Positions 26,171-34,809 of a stretch of DNA of 64,000 bases are shown here, piece after piece. A model generated the notes under the pieces. That model saw nothing but the letters and a program-made list of their open reading frames with translations, had not been told where the DNA came from and did not search any database. The position numbers and the translations under genes are program-made. Each line of letters begins with the position of its first letter. The stretch's first letter is position 1. Origin of the DNA: Sphingobium yanoikuyae. GTDB taxonomy: Bacteria; Pseudomonadota; Alphaproteobacteria; Sphingomonadales; Sphingomonadaceae. The stretch spans positions 1,488,001 through 1,552,000 of the forward strand of contig NZ_CP139979.1 of assembly GCF_034424525.1 (NCBI RefSeq), in the 5' to 3' direction.

Positions 26171-27034
26171 TCAGCGGATGATCCGGGTATATTGGGGCAG
26201 CGGCGCGACGCCGTAGCTTTGCCGGTAGGAGGGCGGCCGGCGATCGCCCGCGTCGCGCAGCCCGTAATTTTCGGCCAGTTCCGCGCCGATCAGGGTCTGG
26301 CCGGCATGGTGCGCCAATGCCGGATCCTGCGACAGCGCCCAGATGACATGGCCGGTGAACTCGGGCGTTTCGACCATCTTTTCCAGATAGGCATATTTGG
26401 CCGGGTCCGACGCGATCAGTTGCAGCAGGCGTCCGGTGCGCAGCGCGCCCATCCAGATCGACAGGGCGGTGACGCCGGTATCGCGCAGGTCGACGGCCAT
26501 GTCGGCCGCCATCTTGTCCTGGCTGACCTTGTGCGCGCCATAGCCGGGGCCATAGACATAATGGGAGGCGCCCGACCCCGATGTGAAGACGATCAGCCCC
26601 TGGCCGCGATCGACCATCATCGGTGCCGCATGATAGCTGGCGACATAGGAACTGCGGATGCCGACGGTGATGATGTCGGCCAGCTTCAGCGGCTTTTCCC
26701 AGAAGCGGCCGGGCAAAGTGAGTTCGTCATGGATGGCGGCGACATTATTGACCAATATGTCGATATGCCCCTGTTCGGCGCGCACCCGGTCGAACAGCGC
26801 GCGGGTCTGCTCGTCATCGCCATGGTCGACCCGCACGGCAATGCCCTGTCCACCGGCTGCCGTCACGGCGGCGGCGGTTTCGTAGATGGTGCCGGGCAGG
26901 GGGGCGTCGCCGGCCTTTTCCGAGCGCCCGGTGACATAGACGATGCAGCCATGCTGGCCGAGCGCGGTGGCAATGCCCTGGCCCGCGCCGCGACTGGCGC
27001 CGGTGACGACCGCGACCTTGGGTGTCTGGCTCAT
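26171..27034 (-). CDS. Short-chain dehydrogenase/reductase (DHRS1-like)
   Basis: The 287-residue product has the NAD(P) motif TGASRGAGQGIATALG, DILVNNVAAIHDE, a serine region FTSGSGASHYVYG and the catalytic YGAHKVSQDKM, where Tyr-x-x-x-Lys is conserved. The C-terminal extension after residue 200 resembles DHRS1-type SDRs. It probably oxidises or reduces a hydroxyl or keto group. It is on the same strand as the Ddn-like, EthD and NTF2-like genes, separated by about 93 bases from the first of these. Confidence 0.87.
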   Translation of the reverse strand: MSQTPKVAVVTGASRGAGQGIATALGQHGCIVYVTGRSEKAGDAPLPGTIYETAAAVTAAGGQGIAVRVDHGDDEQTRALFDRVRAEQGHIDILVNNVAAIHDELTLPGRFWEKPLKLADIITVGIRSSYVASYHAAPMMVDRGQGLIVFTSGSGASHYVYGPGYGAHKVSQDKMAADMAVDLRDTGVTALSIWMGALRTGRLLQLIASDPAKYAYLEKMVETPEFTGHVIWALSQDPALAHHAGQTLIGAELAENYGLRDAGDRRPPSYRQSYGVAPLPQYTRIIR

Positions 27035-27113
27035 CCATTCTCTCCTTGGGGCGCCGGGCTAACCCAAGCAGTCTGTGCCTGGCCATGCAGATGCTGGAGA
27101 TATCGCTTCGGCG

Positions 27114-27578
27114 TTAGGCCGGGCTGGGCGGATTGCCGACCAGCTCCAGTTCATGGCCGTCGGGATCGTGGATCATCAATATGGAGGGGCCCTTGCCCGA
27201 GGCGCGGATCGCACCGACCGGATAGCCCGCTGCCTGCATGCGCGATGCAACGCCCGACAGATCTGGCACGCGCAGCACGATCTTGGCGATGCCGTTGTCG
27301 GTGGGCGGCGCCTTCTGCGCCTTGTCGTGCAGCAGGATCAGGGTCAGCCGGCCGGCCTTGCCGTCGGCGCAGAGCATGACTTCGGTCACTGGCCCATGTT
27401 GCAGCGTGGTGGCGGGGACGAGGCCGAGCGCGACCTGATAGAAACGCAGCGCCTTGTCGAGATCGGCCACGGGCAGGCCGGGCGCTATCAGGGTCGCGCC
27501 GACCGGTGGTGGCGTCTGGGCACGGAGCGGGGCCGCGCCGACGGGCAGCAGAGCGAGCAGAAGGGCGATGTCGCGCAT
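27114..27578 (-). CDS. Exported VOC-superfamily protein
   Basis: A short signal peptide (MRDIALLLALLPVGAAPLRAQ) precedes one VOC domain with LIAPGLPVADLDKALRFYQVALGLVP and ILMIHDPDGHELELVGNPP, in which Glu/His residues could bind metal. Export is unusual because most VOC proteins are cytoplasmic. It lies four bases after the sterol desaturase gene, so the two are likely translated from one message. Substrate unknown. Confidence 0.8.
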   Translation of the reverse strand: MRDIALLLALLPVGAAPLRAQTPPPVGATLIAPGLPVADLDKALRFYQVALGLVPATTLQHGPVTEVMLCADGKAGRLTLILLHDKAQKAPPTDNGIAKIVLRVPDLSGVASRMQAAGYPVGAIRASGKGPSILMIHDPDGHELELVGNPPSPA

Positions 27579-27581
27579 GGT

Positions 27582-28364
27582 TCAGGCAGTTTCGCTGGCG
27601 GTGGTAACCGGGGCGTCGTCCGTCTTCCGGCGCTGCTTGATCTTGTCGAAATCCGGCTCGAACTTCGGGCGCATGGTGCCGCACAGTCGGTCCCAGATCG
27701 TCGTGTAGCCACCGAAATTGCCGGTGAAATAGCGATGATGCTGATCGTGGAAGGTGGCGGAGATGAACCATTTGGTCGCCCAGCTGCGGTTCCACCAGCG
27801 CGGCAGCATCTCATAGCCGGAATGGACATAGAGGCCCATGATGATGTTGGTCGGCACGATCAGCGCGACGGTCGCGTCATGGACGGTGAAGACGGCCAGG
27901 AACAGCGGCACGAAGCCGCCATTGATCAGCGATTCCAGCGGGCTGACCGACAAAGTGGTAAGCAGGTTGGGGGAGGTCGACTTGTGATGCAGCTTGTGGA
28001 CCCAGCTATAGACCGGTTCCTTGTGCATCCAGCGGTGCAGCCAGTAGAAATAGGTGTCGAACAGGAAGAAATAGAGCGCATATTCGAGCGCGATCGTCCA
28101 CCAGACGGCGGGCGCCGGATTGAAGCTGATCGCGCCGATTGCGACCAGCTTGGTCTTGATCGTGCCGAGCAGCAGGCCTGTGATGGCGAGGTTGATGACG
28201 GCAAAGCCGGCTTCGTTCCGGAAAATTTTCCACTTGAAGCCGCGCGGCTGGATCTTGCGCGCCTTGAAATAGCCGCTGACGATGCCTGCCCCGATCCCGG
28301 TCGCGACGAACAGGCCAAGCCATAGCGAGAGAAGATGCTCGCCCTTTCCCAGATATTCCAGCAC
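27582..28364 (-). CDS. Sterol desaturase / fatty acid hydroxylase superfamily membrane enzyme
   Basis: The 260-residue product has several hydrophobic helices and the di-iron histidine clusters WLHRWMHKEPVYSWVHKLHHKSTSP and FISATFHDQHHRYFTGNFG. These match the fatty acid hydroxylase superfamily (carotenoid hydroxylases, C-4 sterol oxidases, alkylglycerol monooxygenase). The reaction is an oxygen-dependent hydroxylation or desaturation of a lipid at the inner membrane. In sphingomonads a carotenoid or sphingolipid role is possible, but no such genes adjoin it. A secreted VOC gene follows. Confidence 0.88.
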   Translation of the reverse strand: MLEYLGKGEHLLSLWLGLFVATGIGAGIVSGYFKARKIQPRGFKWKIFRNEAGFAVINLAITGLLLGTIKTKLVAIGAISFNPAPAVWWTIALEYALYFFLFDTYFYWLHRWMHKEPVYSWVHKLHHKSTSPNLLTTLSVSPLESLINGGFVPLFLAVFTVHDATVALIVPTNIIMGLYVHSGYEMLPRWWNRSWATKWFISATFHDQHHRYFTGNFGGYTTIWDRLCGTMRPKFEPDFDKIKQRRKTDDAPVTTASETA

Positions 28365-28462
28365 GCCGGTCCTTCCCGTTGCAGACAGAAGGGTCTGCTA
28401 TCATGGGATGGGCCGGGGAATTTGTCGGCGCTGACACATAGGCTGGAAATGCGGGCGGACGC

Positions 28463-29092
28463 TCAGCCCCGATTGGCGTTGATCCCGTCCAGCACGAAAT
28501 CGGCGATCGCGGAGTCGATGCTGGCATCGTCCGCCAGCCCCGCCGGATAGAGCCAGTCGCGAAACAGCCGATTGGCGAGCACCGCGGCAAAGGCGGCGCG
28601 GACCATCAGGCGCGGATCGACGCGTGGCCTACCCTCGATCCGGGCCGACTGGACGGCGGCGCCCTGCTCGAAATAGGCGGCCAGGCTCTCGATCGGATTG
28701 CCGGTCTCTCCCGCCGGGCCGCCAGTCAGCATCATCGCCCGCAGCAGTGCCTCATGCTCGGTGACGAAGCGTTGCAGTTCGGCGATGTAGAGGCGTGCGG
28801 TATCCGCGCGGCTGGCATCGTCCTGCGGCACCGGATGATCCGCATTGAAGCGTTCGAGATGCTGGCTGAGCGGGCGGAACACGGCTTCCTGGAACAGTGC
28901 GGCCTTGGACGCGAAGCTGCGAAACAGTTGCGCCTCGGTCGTGTCGGCGGCGCGGGCAATGGCGGCGGTCGTCGCGCCGGCATAGCCATGGCGGCGAAAT
29001 TCCTCCTGCGCCGCCTGGATCAGTCGGCTGGCGACCTCCGCCGAGGATCGGCGCGGCCGCCGGGCCGGCTTGTTGGCGTCGCCGCCGTTCAT
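28463..29092 (-). CDS. TetR-family transcriptional regulator
   Basis: The 209-residue product has a basic N-terminus, then the TetR helix-turn-helix RLIQAAQEEFRRHGYAGATTAAIARAADTTEAQLFRSFASKAALFQEAV. Its ATG overlaps the antiporter stop by four bases (ATGA), so it is co-transcribed with the upstream antiporter and could regulate that operon. It is 98 bases upstream of the sterol desaturase gene, also minus strand, which is another possible target. Confidence 0.9.
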   Translation of the reverse strand: MNGGDANKPARRPRRSSAEVASRLIQAAQEEFRRHGYAGATTAAIARAADTTEAQLFRSFASKAALFQEAVFRPLSQHLERFNADHPVPQDDASRADTARLYIAELQRFVTEHEALLRAMMLTGGPAGETGNPIESLAAYFEQGAAVQSARIEGRPRVDPRLMVRAAFAAVLANRLFRDWLYPAGLADDASIDSAIADFVLDGINANRG

Positions 29093-30723
29093 GCGCGTAG
29101 GCGCGCTTCGGACAGGTCAAGCTCACGGGTGAGCTTGCGCCCGACCTCGCTGCCGATCTTGCGGCTGCGCAGCAGGGTGAGGAGGGCGGCGCGTTCCGCC
29201 GCGACGCCGACCATGCGGAAATCGCGGAACAGGGCGCCCTGCGCACGCAGGCTGTCGGCTTCGGCTGCGCCTAGGGCCTCTATCCGCTCGCGATACAGGT
29301 CCATCACGCGCGCGCCAGCCTCGGCATAGCGTTCGGCATGGCCATGGGTTTCGGCCAGGTCATGCTGATGCCGCTCGATCGCCTGGATCGCTGCCTCGGC
29401 GGTGACGATGCGGGCGGCGTCCTCTTCCGCGGCCTTGTTGGCTTCGGCCGGCATGTCGAGATTCTTGAGCAGCAGCGGCAGTGCGACGCTGGCCAGGATC
29501 AGCGACAGGATGATGACCCCGGCGGCCAGGAAGATGGCAAGGTCGCGCGCCGGAAAGGGCGTGCCGTCGTTGAGCGCGAGCGGCAGGGTGAGCACACCGG
29601 CAAGGGTGATGGCGCCGCGCACCCCGGCGAAGGAGGTCGCCGCCACCAGCCGCCAGTTGGGCCGGCGCGGACCATCGACGCCGCGATACTGGTTGCGCAG
29701 GATGGTGAAGCGCAGCGACAACCACACCCACAGGAAACGCAGCGCAGCCAGGCCAGCGACGATCGCGACCGTGTAGAGTGCCAGCCAGCCGGGTTCTGTA
29801 TGGCCGGTCAGCGCCACCGTGCGCTTCGCTTCGGCAAGGATGCCGGGCAATTGTTCGCCCAGCAGCACGAAGATGATGCCGTTGAGCGTGAACTGGATCG
29901 TGTCCCACACCGAATTGCGGCGCATCCGGGTTTCGGCCATCGCCTCGCGCGAGATTTCGGCGAAGGTCATCGTGACGCCGGCCGCGACGGCGGCCAGGAT
30001 GCCGGAGGCATGGACATGTTCGGCCAGGATATAGGAGCCGAAGGGGATCAGCAGGCTGACCAGGATCTGCGATCCGGTTTCCTCGCCCCAGCGGCGCGTG
30101 ACCCAGGCCTTGGCGCGCGACACGACCAGCGTGACGCCGACGCCGATCGCGATGCCGGCAAAGGCAAGCCAGAGGAAATTGAGTGCGGCATCGCCGGCCG
30201 AGAAGCTGCCGGTCAGCGCCGCCGCAATGGCAAAGCGCAGGCAGACCAGGCCCGATGCGTCGTTGAGCAGCGACTCCCCTTCGAGTATGTGCATCATGCG
30301 CTTGGGAATGGGCACGCGCGCGGCGATGGCGGACACGGCGATCGGATCGGTCGGCGAGACAACGGCGGCGAGTGCGAAAGCGACGGCGAGCGGCATCGCC
30401 GGGATCATCCAGTTGATGAAGAAGCCCATGCCGATGACGGTGGTCAGCACCAGCCCCAGCGCCAGTTCGACCACGGTCGAGGCGTCCTTGAGCAGTTCAT
30501 CCTTGGGAATGCGCCAGCCGTCGAGGAACAGCAGAGGCGGCAGGAACAAGAGCAGGAATATTTCGGGATCGAGCGCGACCCTGTGCGATGTCGACAGGCC
30601 GATGATCGCGCCAAGGGCGATCTGGACCAGAGGTGTCGGGATGGAAATCGGCATCATGCGCGACAGGGCGCCACTGACGACGACAGCCAGCAACAGAAAT
30701 AATACGACCGAAATGACGTCCAA
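29089..30723 (-). CDS. CPA1-family Na+/H+ antiporter
   Basis: The 544-residue product has about 12 transmembrane segments in its first 410 residues. It carries the ion-site region HILEGESLLNDASGLVCLRFAIA with the paired Asn-Asp of CPA1 antiporters, and GVRGAITLAGVLTLPL. A cytoplasmic C-terminal helical domain ends at ARLRA. It exchanges protons for sodium or another monovalent cation across the inner membrane. A TetR gene overlaps its end. It is divergent from the phosphate transporter gene. Confidence 0.93.
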   Translation of the reverse strand: MDVISVVLFLLLAVVVSGALSRMMPISIPTPLVQIALGAIIGLSTSHRVALDPEIFLLLFLPPLLFLDGWRIPKDELLKDASTVVELALGLVLTTVIGMGFFINWMIPAMPLAVAFALAAVVSPTDPIAVSAIAARVPIPKRMMHILEGESLLNDASGLVCLRFAIAAALTGSFSAGDAALNFLWLAFAGIAIGVGVTLVVSRAKAWVTRRWGEETGSQILVSLLIPFGSYILAEHVHASGILAAVAAGVTMTFAEISREAMAETRMRRNSVWDTIQFTLNGIIFVLLGEQLPGILAEAKRTVALTGHTEPGWLALYTVAIVAGLAALRFLWVWLSLRFTILRNQYRGVDGPRRPNWRLVAATSFAGVRGAITLAGVLTLPLALNDGTPFPARDLAIFLAAGVIILSLILASVALPLLLKNLDMPAEANKAAEEDAARIVTAEAAIQAIERHQHDLAETHGHAERYAEAGARVMDLYRERIEALGAAEADSLRAQGALFRDFRMVGVAAERAALLTLLRSRKIGSEVGRKLTRELDLSEARLRA

Positions 30724-30880
30724 ATCTTCGCTCCAACTTATATGCCGGGCGACACTAGGCGGACGGATTGCCGATGGGCAAGCGCCGGGCGCGAATTTTC
30801 CTTCGATTTCAGCACCGCAACGCGGCTGTCATGCAGCGGACCTAGAGGGTTAACATTATTTGCCGTTCGGGGACGATTCG

Positions 30881-32482
30881 ATGAATGCAAGCGTGGCAAT
30901 TGGCGGGGCACGCCGGCCCGAGATGGACAAGGGGCTGGGCATGGCCGGCTCGATCGGCTTTGGCGCTGCCATCATCGCCGCGCTGATCTATGTCGTCTAC
31001 AGCGTCTATAGCGATGCGACGGCGGTGGGCTTGGCGCCGACCGCCTATCTGCCCTTCCTGCTGCTGTTCCTGGCGCTGCTGATCGCGCTCGGCTTCGAAT
31101 TCGTGAATGGCTTCCACGACACCGCCAATGCGGTCGCGACGGTGATCTACACCAATGCGATGCCGGCCAATATCGCGGTGGTCTGGTCGGGCTTCTTCAA
31201 TTTTCTGGGCGTGCTGCTGTCGACCGGCGCGGTCGCGTTCGGCATCGTGTCGCTGCTGCCGGTCGAACTGATCCTGCAGGTCGGGTCCAGCGCCGGTTTC
31301 GCCATGGTGTTCGCGCTGCTGATCGCGGCGATCCTATGGAACCTCGCCACCTGGTGGTTGGGTATCCCGTCGTCCAGCTCGCACACGCTGATCGGATCGA
31401 TCATCGGCGTCGGCGTCGCCAATGCGCTGTTGCACGGCAAGAGCGGCACGTCCGGCGTAGACTGGAGCAAGGCGACCGAGATCGGCCAGGCGCTGCTCTT
31501 TTCCCCGCTGATCGGCTTTGGCCTGGCGGCGCTATTGTTCGTGGCAATGAAAGTCCTGGTCCGCAACAAGGCGCTCTATCGCGAGCCGCAAAATGGCATG
31601 CCGCCGCCATTGTGGATCCGTGCGCTGCTGATCTTCACCTGCACCGGCGTCAGCTTTGCCCATGGCTCCAATGATGGGCAGAAGGGGATGGGCCTCATCA
31701 TGCTGATCCTGATCGGCACGGTGCCGACCGCCTATGCGCTCAACCGCGCGGTGCCGGCTCGCTACACGACCGAATTCCATGCCAATTCGATTGCCGCCAC
31801 GGCGGCGCTTGGCCAGCATGCGCCCGCCATGATGCAGCCGGCCGAGGCACGGGCGCAGGTCACGCGCTATATCGCCGACAAGCGTTTTGCCGACACGACC
31901 ATGCCGGCGCTGTCGGTGCTGATCGCCGATGTCGATCGGCAGGTGATGAATTATGGATCGCTGGCGCAGGTGCCGGCCGCTGCTGTCTCCAACATCCGCA
32001 ACGACATGTATCTGGCCTCCGAAGCGATCAAGCGACTGGGCAAGGAGAAGGCGGCGGGGCTTTCTGAAGCGAAGATGACGGCGCTGACGACCTACAAGGG
32101 ATCGCTCGATGCCGGCACCCGCTTCATTCCGACCTGGGTGAAGATTGCCGTCGCCTTTGCGCTGGGCCTGGGCACCATGGTCGGCTGGCGGCGGATCGTG
32201 GTCACGGTGGGCGAGAAGATCGGCAAGACGCACCTCACCTATGCGCAGGGTGCATCGGCCGAACTGGTGGCGATGGCGACGATCTTCGGCGCGGACCATA
32301 TGGGCCTGCCGGTATCGACCACCCATGTCCTGTCGTCGGGCGTGGCCGGCACGATGGCGGCCAATGGATCGGGTCTGCAGATGGCGACGGTGCGCAACCT
32401 GCTGATGGCCTGGGTGCTGACATTGCCCTGTTCGATCCTGCTCGCAGGGCTGCTATATATGGTCTTCGCGCAGATCTTCTGA
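30881..32482 (+). CDS. PiT-family inorganic phosphate transporter
   Basis: ATG 30881 has GGGGA eight bases upstream; the 533-residue product has ten or more membrane helices. Both PiT signatures are present: EFVNGFHDTANAVATVIYT near the N-terminus and FAHGSNDGQKGMGLIML in the middle, plus SSSSHTLIGSIIGVG and PVSTTHVLSSGVAG. A hydrophilic insert of about 120 residues lies between the two halves, as in PitA. It imports phosphate, probably as a metal-phosphate complex with protons. Confidence 0.95.
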   Translation: MNASVAIGGARRPEMDKGLGMAGSIGFGAAIIAALIYVVYSVYSDATAVGLAPTAYLPFLLLFLALLIALGFEFVNGFHDTANAVATVIYTNAMPANIAVVWSGFFNFLGVLLSTGAVAFGIVSLLPVELILQVGSSAGFAMVFALLIAAILWNLATWWLGIPSSSSHTLIGSIIGVGVANALLHGKSGTSGVDWSKATEIGQALLFSPLIGFGLAALLFVAMKVLVRNKALYREPQNGMPPPLWIRALLIFTCTGVSFAHGSNDGQKGMGLIMLILIGTVPTAYALNRAVPARYTTEFHANSIAATAALGQHAPAMMQPAEARAQVTRYIADKRFADTTMPALSVLIADVDRQVMNYGSLAQVPAAAVSNIRNDMYLASEAIKRLGKEKAAGLSEAKMTALTTYKGSLDAGTRFIPTWVKIAVAFALGLGTMVGWRRIVVTVGEKIGKTHLTYAQGASAELVAMATIFGADHMGLPVSTTHVLSSGVAGTMAANGSGLQMATVRNLLMAWVLTLPCSILLAGLLYMVFAQIF

Positions 32483-32549
32483 TCGACAGGAGCGGCATAT
32501 CGGCGACCGGAACGACCCGCTGATCCCCATCATCTTACCGGTTCCGGGC

Positions 32550-33509
32550 ATGGGGCCGGGGCTGATCTGGGGGCTGGACTTCGCGCCTGACGCGATCAGG
32601 CCGGTGGATCATTGCGATGGCGGGACGACGGGCGGCTTTCGCTGGCTGCACCTGAACCTGGCCGATCATGGCACGCGGCAATGGATCGAGGGTGCGGCGA
32701 TGCTGCCCGAGGCGGTGCGCGAACTGATCCTGGCGCCCGATACGCATCAGCGGGCGCTGGTCGATGGCGACACGGTCGGCTGCGTCCTGCATGATTTCGA
32801 GCGGGATTTCGATGTGGCGGATACCGCGCGGGTGGGTGCGCTGCGCATGGCGTTGACGCCGACATTGATGCTGACCACCCGGCTGCATCCGCTGCGCTGC
32901 GCCGACATCGCGCGCCATCGGCTGGAGCGGACGAAGGGCGTGATCGGCGGGGCACAGGCGCTGGACCTGCTGGTCGGCGCCATTGCCGAGAATATCGCCG
33001 ATATCAGCCGGACCCTGTCGGCCGACATCCAGCGCGCCGAGGACGCCTTTCTGGAGGGGCATCATCCGCCCCAGCCTCGCGACCTGATCGGCATTCGTCG
33101 CCGGCTGGCGCAACTGCATCGGTTGCTTGCCGGCGCGCGGGGCGTGTTCCAGCGGCTGGAGCGGGACGAAGAACTGCCGGACGCTCTGCTGCCCACGGTC
33201 GAGAAACTGACCCAGCGGTTGCAGGCGCTGGACGCCGACATATTGGAAGGGCAGGCGCAATTGCGGTTGCTGCGCGACGAACTGGACATACAGGCGGCGC
33301 AACGGACGAACCAGAATCTCTATATCCTGTCGATCATCACCGCGCTGATGCTGCCGGCGACCCTGGTCACCGGACTGTTCGGCATGAACACCGGGGGCAT
33401 GCCCTTTGCCGGTGCGTCGCACGGCACGCTGACCGCGACACTGGTGGCGGCCGGGGCGGCGGGTGTGAGCTATTGCCTGCTGCGCTGGATGGGATTCATG
33501 CGGCGCTGA
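32550..33509 (+). CDS. CorA/ZntB-family divalent metal transporter
   Basis: The 319-residue product has a large N-terminal cytoplasmic domain, a long helix with an acidic stretch, and two C-terminal membrane helices with the CorA signature GMNTGGMPF between them. The first 20 residues are short for the family. The only clear AGGAG lies near 32488, about 60 bases before the first ATG, so the true start may be an unusual codon upstream. It follows the phosphate carrier gene after 67 bases. Confidence 0.88.
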   Translation: MGPGLIWGLDFAPDAIRPVDHCDGGTTGGFRWLHLNLADHGTRQWIEGAAMLPEAVRELILAPDTHQRALVDGDTVGCVLHDFERDFDVADTARVGALRMALTPTLMLTTRLHPLRCADIARHRLERTKGVIGGAQALDLLVGAIAENIADISRTLSADIQRAEDAFLEGHHPPQPRDLIGIRRRLAQLHRLLAGARGVFQRLERDEELPDALLPTVEKLTQRLQALDADILEGQAQLRLLRDELDIQAAQRTNQNLYILSIITALMLPATLVTGLFGMNTGGMPFAGASHGTLTATLVAAGAAGVSYCLLRWMGFMRR

Positions 33510-33563
33510 ACCGCGATCCATCGCGCCGACGATCTTGGGCCGGGGCCTCTCCTAAAATCAAAT

Positions 33564-33579
33564 GATAGTGAATACTATC
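33564..33579. promoter_or_regulatory. Palindromic operator candidate GATAGT-N4-ACTATC
   Basis: The 16 bases GATAGTGAATACTATC form perfect six-base arms around GAAT. They lie 41 bases upstream of the DUF1214-type gene start, in a short AT-rich stretch of a GC-rich region. Size and symmetry fit a TetR or similar dimeric repressor overlapping the promoter of the three-gene operon. No regulator gene adjoins it. Confidence 0.55.
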
Positions 33580-33619
33580 TATGTACTGCCCGCCAGTGGC
33601 AGAGGAGAGGCATGCCATC

Positions 33620-34792
33620 ATGATCATCGAACCCGACATCCTGGCCTATATGACTGACCTGGAGAGCGCGGTCGCCAATCTTGGCGACACCTGGCACCCC
33701 GATGATCCGGCCTATCGCGCCGACGTTTATCGCCAGACGATGACCAGCCTGTCCTATGCCTATTTCGCCTATTTCCATGCCACGCCGGAGCATCCCGATT
33801 GGGCACCCTTGTGGAACCCGGTCTATACGCTCCAGCCCAATCCGGACGATATCTACCTCCAGTCGCCGATCTGCGGGGATCTGACCTACCGCATCGCCGG
33901 CAATCGGGGCAGCTGCAAGATATTGAGCTTCACCACCCAAAGGGCCTTGTCCGGCACGGTGGATGAAATGCCCCGACCCAATGGCCATCATGAGGTGGAC
34001 GACAGCGATCTGGGGCTGGAGCCGGGGGAGCATTTCGAACTGATCCTGAGCGCCCAGCGCCCGGCGGGCTATGCTGGCAAATGGGCGCCGATCGATCCTC
34101 AGGCGGGCGGGCTGATGGTGCGCTATCGCAGCTATGACTGGCTGAACGAGGTTGATCCGCAACTGACGATCGAATGTCTGGATCCAGTGCCGCCCAAGCC
34201 GCGCCTTTCGCCGGAGGAGATTGTCGCGCGCATCCGGGAAATGGCCAAATTCCCCGGTCGCAAGACGCGGCTTTATTATCCGATGCAGAATGGCGTGAAG
34301 GAGCGGGTTGGCTTCAACCGGTTCGAGCCGGTGCGGATGCCCGGCGCGCTTGCCAAGCAGGTCTATTGGCCGGCCTGCTTCCAGTTCGACGCCGATGAGG
34401 CGCTGATCATCGAGACCGATATCCCCGCCCATGCGCCATACTGGAATATCCAGCTCAACGACCCCTATTTCAACGCGCTGGAATATGTCTATCGCCTGTC
34501 CAGCAGCAACGGCCATTATGCCAAGCTGAGCCGTGACGGCAAATATCGGGCCGTCATCGCGCTGGAAGACCCCGGCGTGCCCAACTGGCTCGATCCGGCC
34601 GGTTATCGCGAAGGCGGCATCTATGGCCGCTGGTATGATTGCGACAGCGCGCCGGTGCCGACCATCACGCGGGTGAAGCTGAACGCGCTGCGCACCCATT
34701 TGCCCGCCGACACGCCGATCGTCACGCCGCAGCAGCGCGCCGAGGAGTTGCGGCTGCGGGTGCGGGCCTGCCAGCGTCGGCGGCGCTGGTGA
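33620..34792 (+). CDS. DUF1214/DUF1254-type protein
   Basis: ATG 33620 follows AGAGGAGAGG and gives 390 residues. The C-terminal half holds HAPYWNIQLNDPYFNALEYVYRLSSSNGHYAKLSRDGKYRAVIALEDPGVPNWLDPAG, the pattern of DUF1214-containing proteins. These are common in actinobacteria and sphingomonads that degrade lipids, yet their reaction is not known. No signal peptide is evident. It is the first gene of an operon with a sulfotransferase-like gene (17 bases later) and a zinc alcohol dehydrogenase. Confidence 0.75.
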   Translation: MIIEPDILAYMTDLESAVANLGDTWHPDDPAYRADVYRQTMTSLSYAYFAYFHATPEHPDWAPLWNPVYTLQPNPDDIYLQSPICGDLTYRIAGNRGSCKILSFTTQRALSGTVDEMPRPNGHHEVDDSDLGLEPGEHFELILSAQRPAGYAGKWAPIDPQAGGLMVRYRSYDWLNEVDPQLTIECLDPVPPKPRLSPEEIVARIREMAKFPGRKTRLYYPMQNGVKERVGFNRFEPVRMPGALAKQVYWPACFQFDADEALIIETDIPAHAPYWNIQLNDPYFNALEYVYRLSSSNGHYAKLSRDGKYRAVIALEDPGVPNWLDPAGYREGGIYGRWYDCDSAPVPTITRVKLNALRTHLPADTPIVTPQQRAEELRLRVRACQRRRRW

Positions 34793-34809
34793 AAGGGAGG
34801 GGATTGCCA

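Noticed and set aside
32488..32549. An ATC or ATA start for the CorA-type gene after AGGAG
   Set aside because: The ribosome-like sequence is attractive, but no standard start codon exists in frame there, so I kept the ATG at 32550 and noted the doubt.
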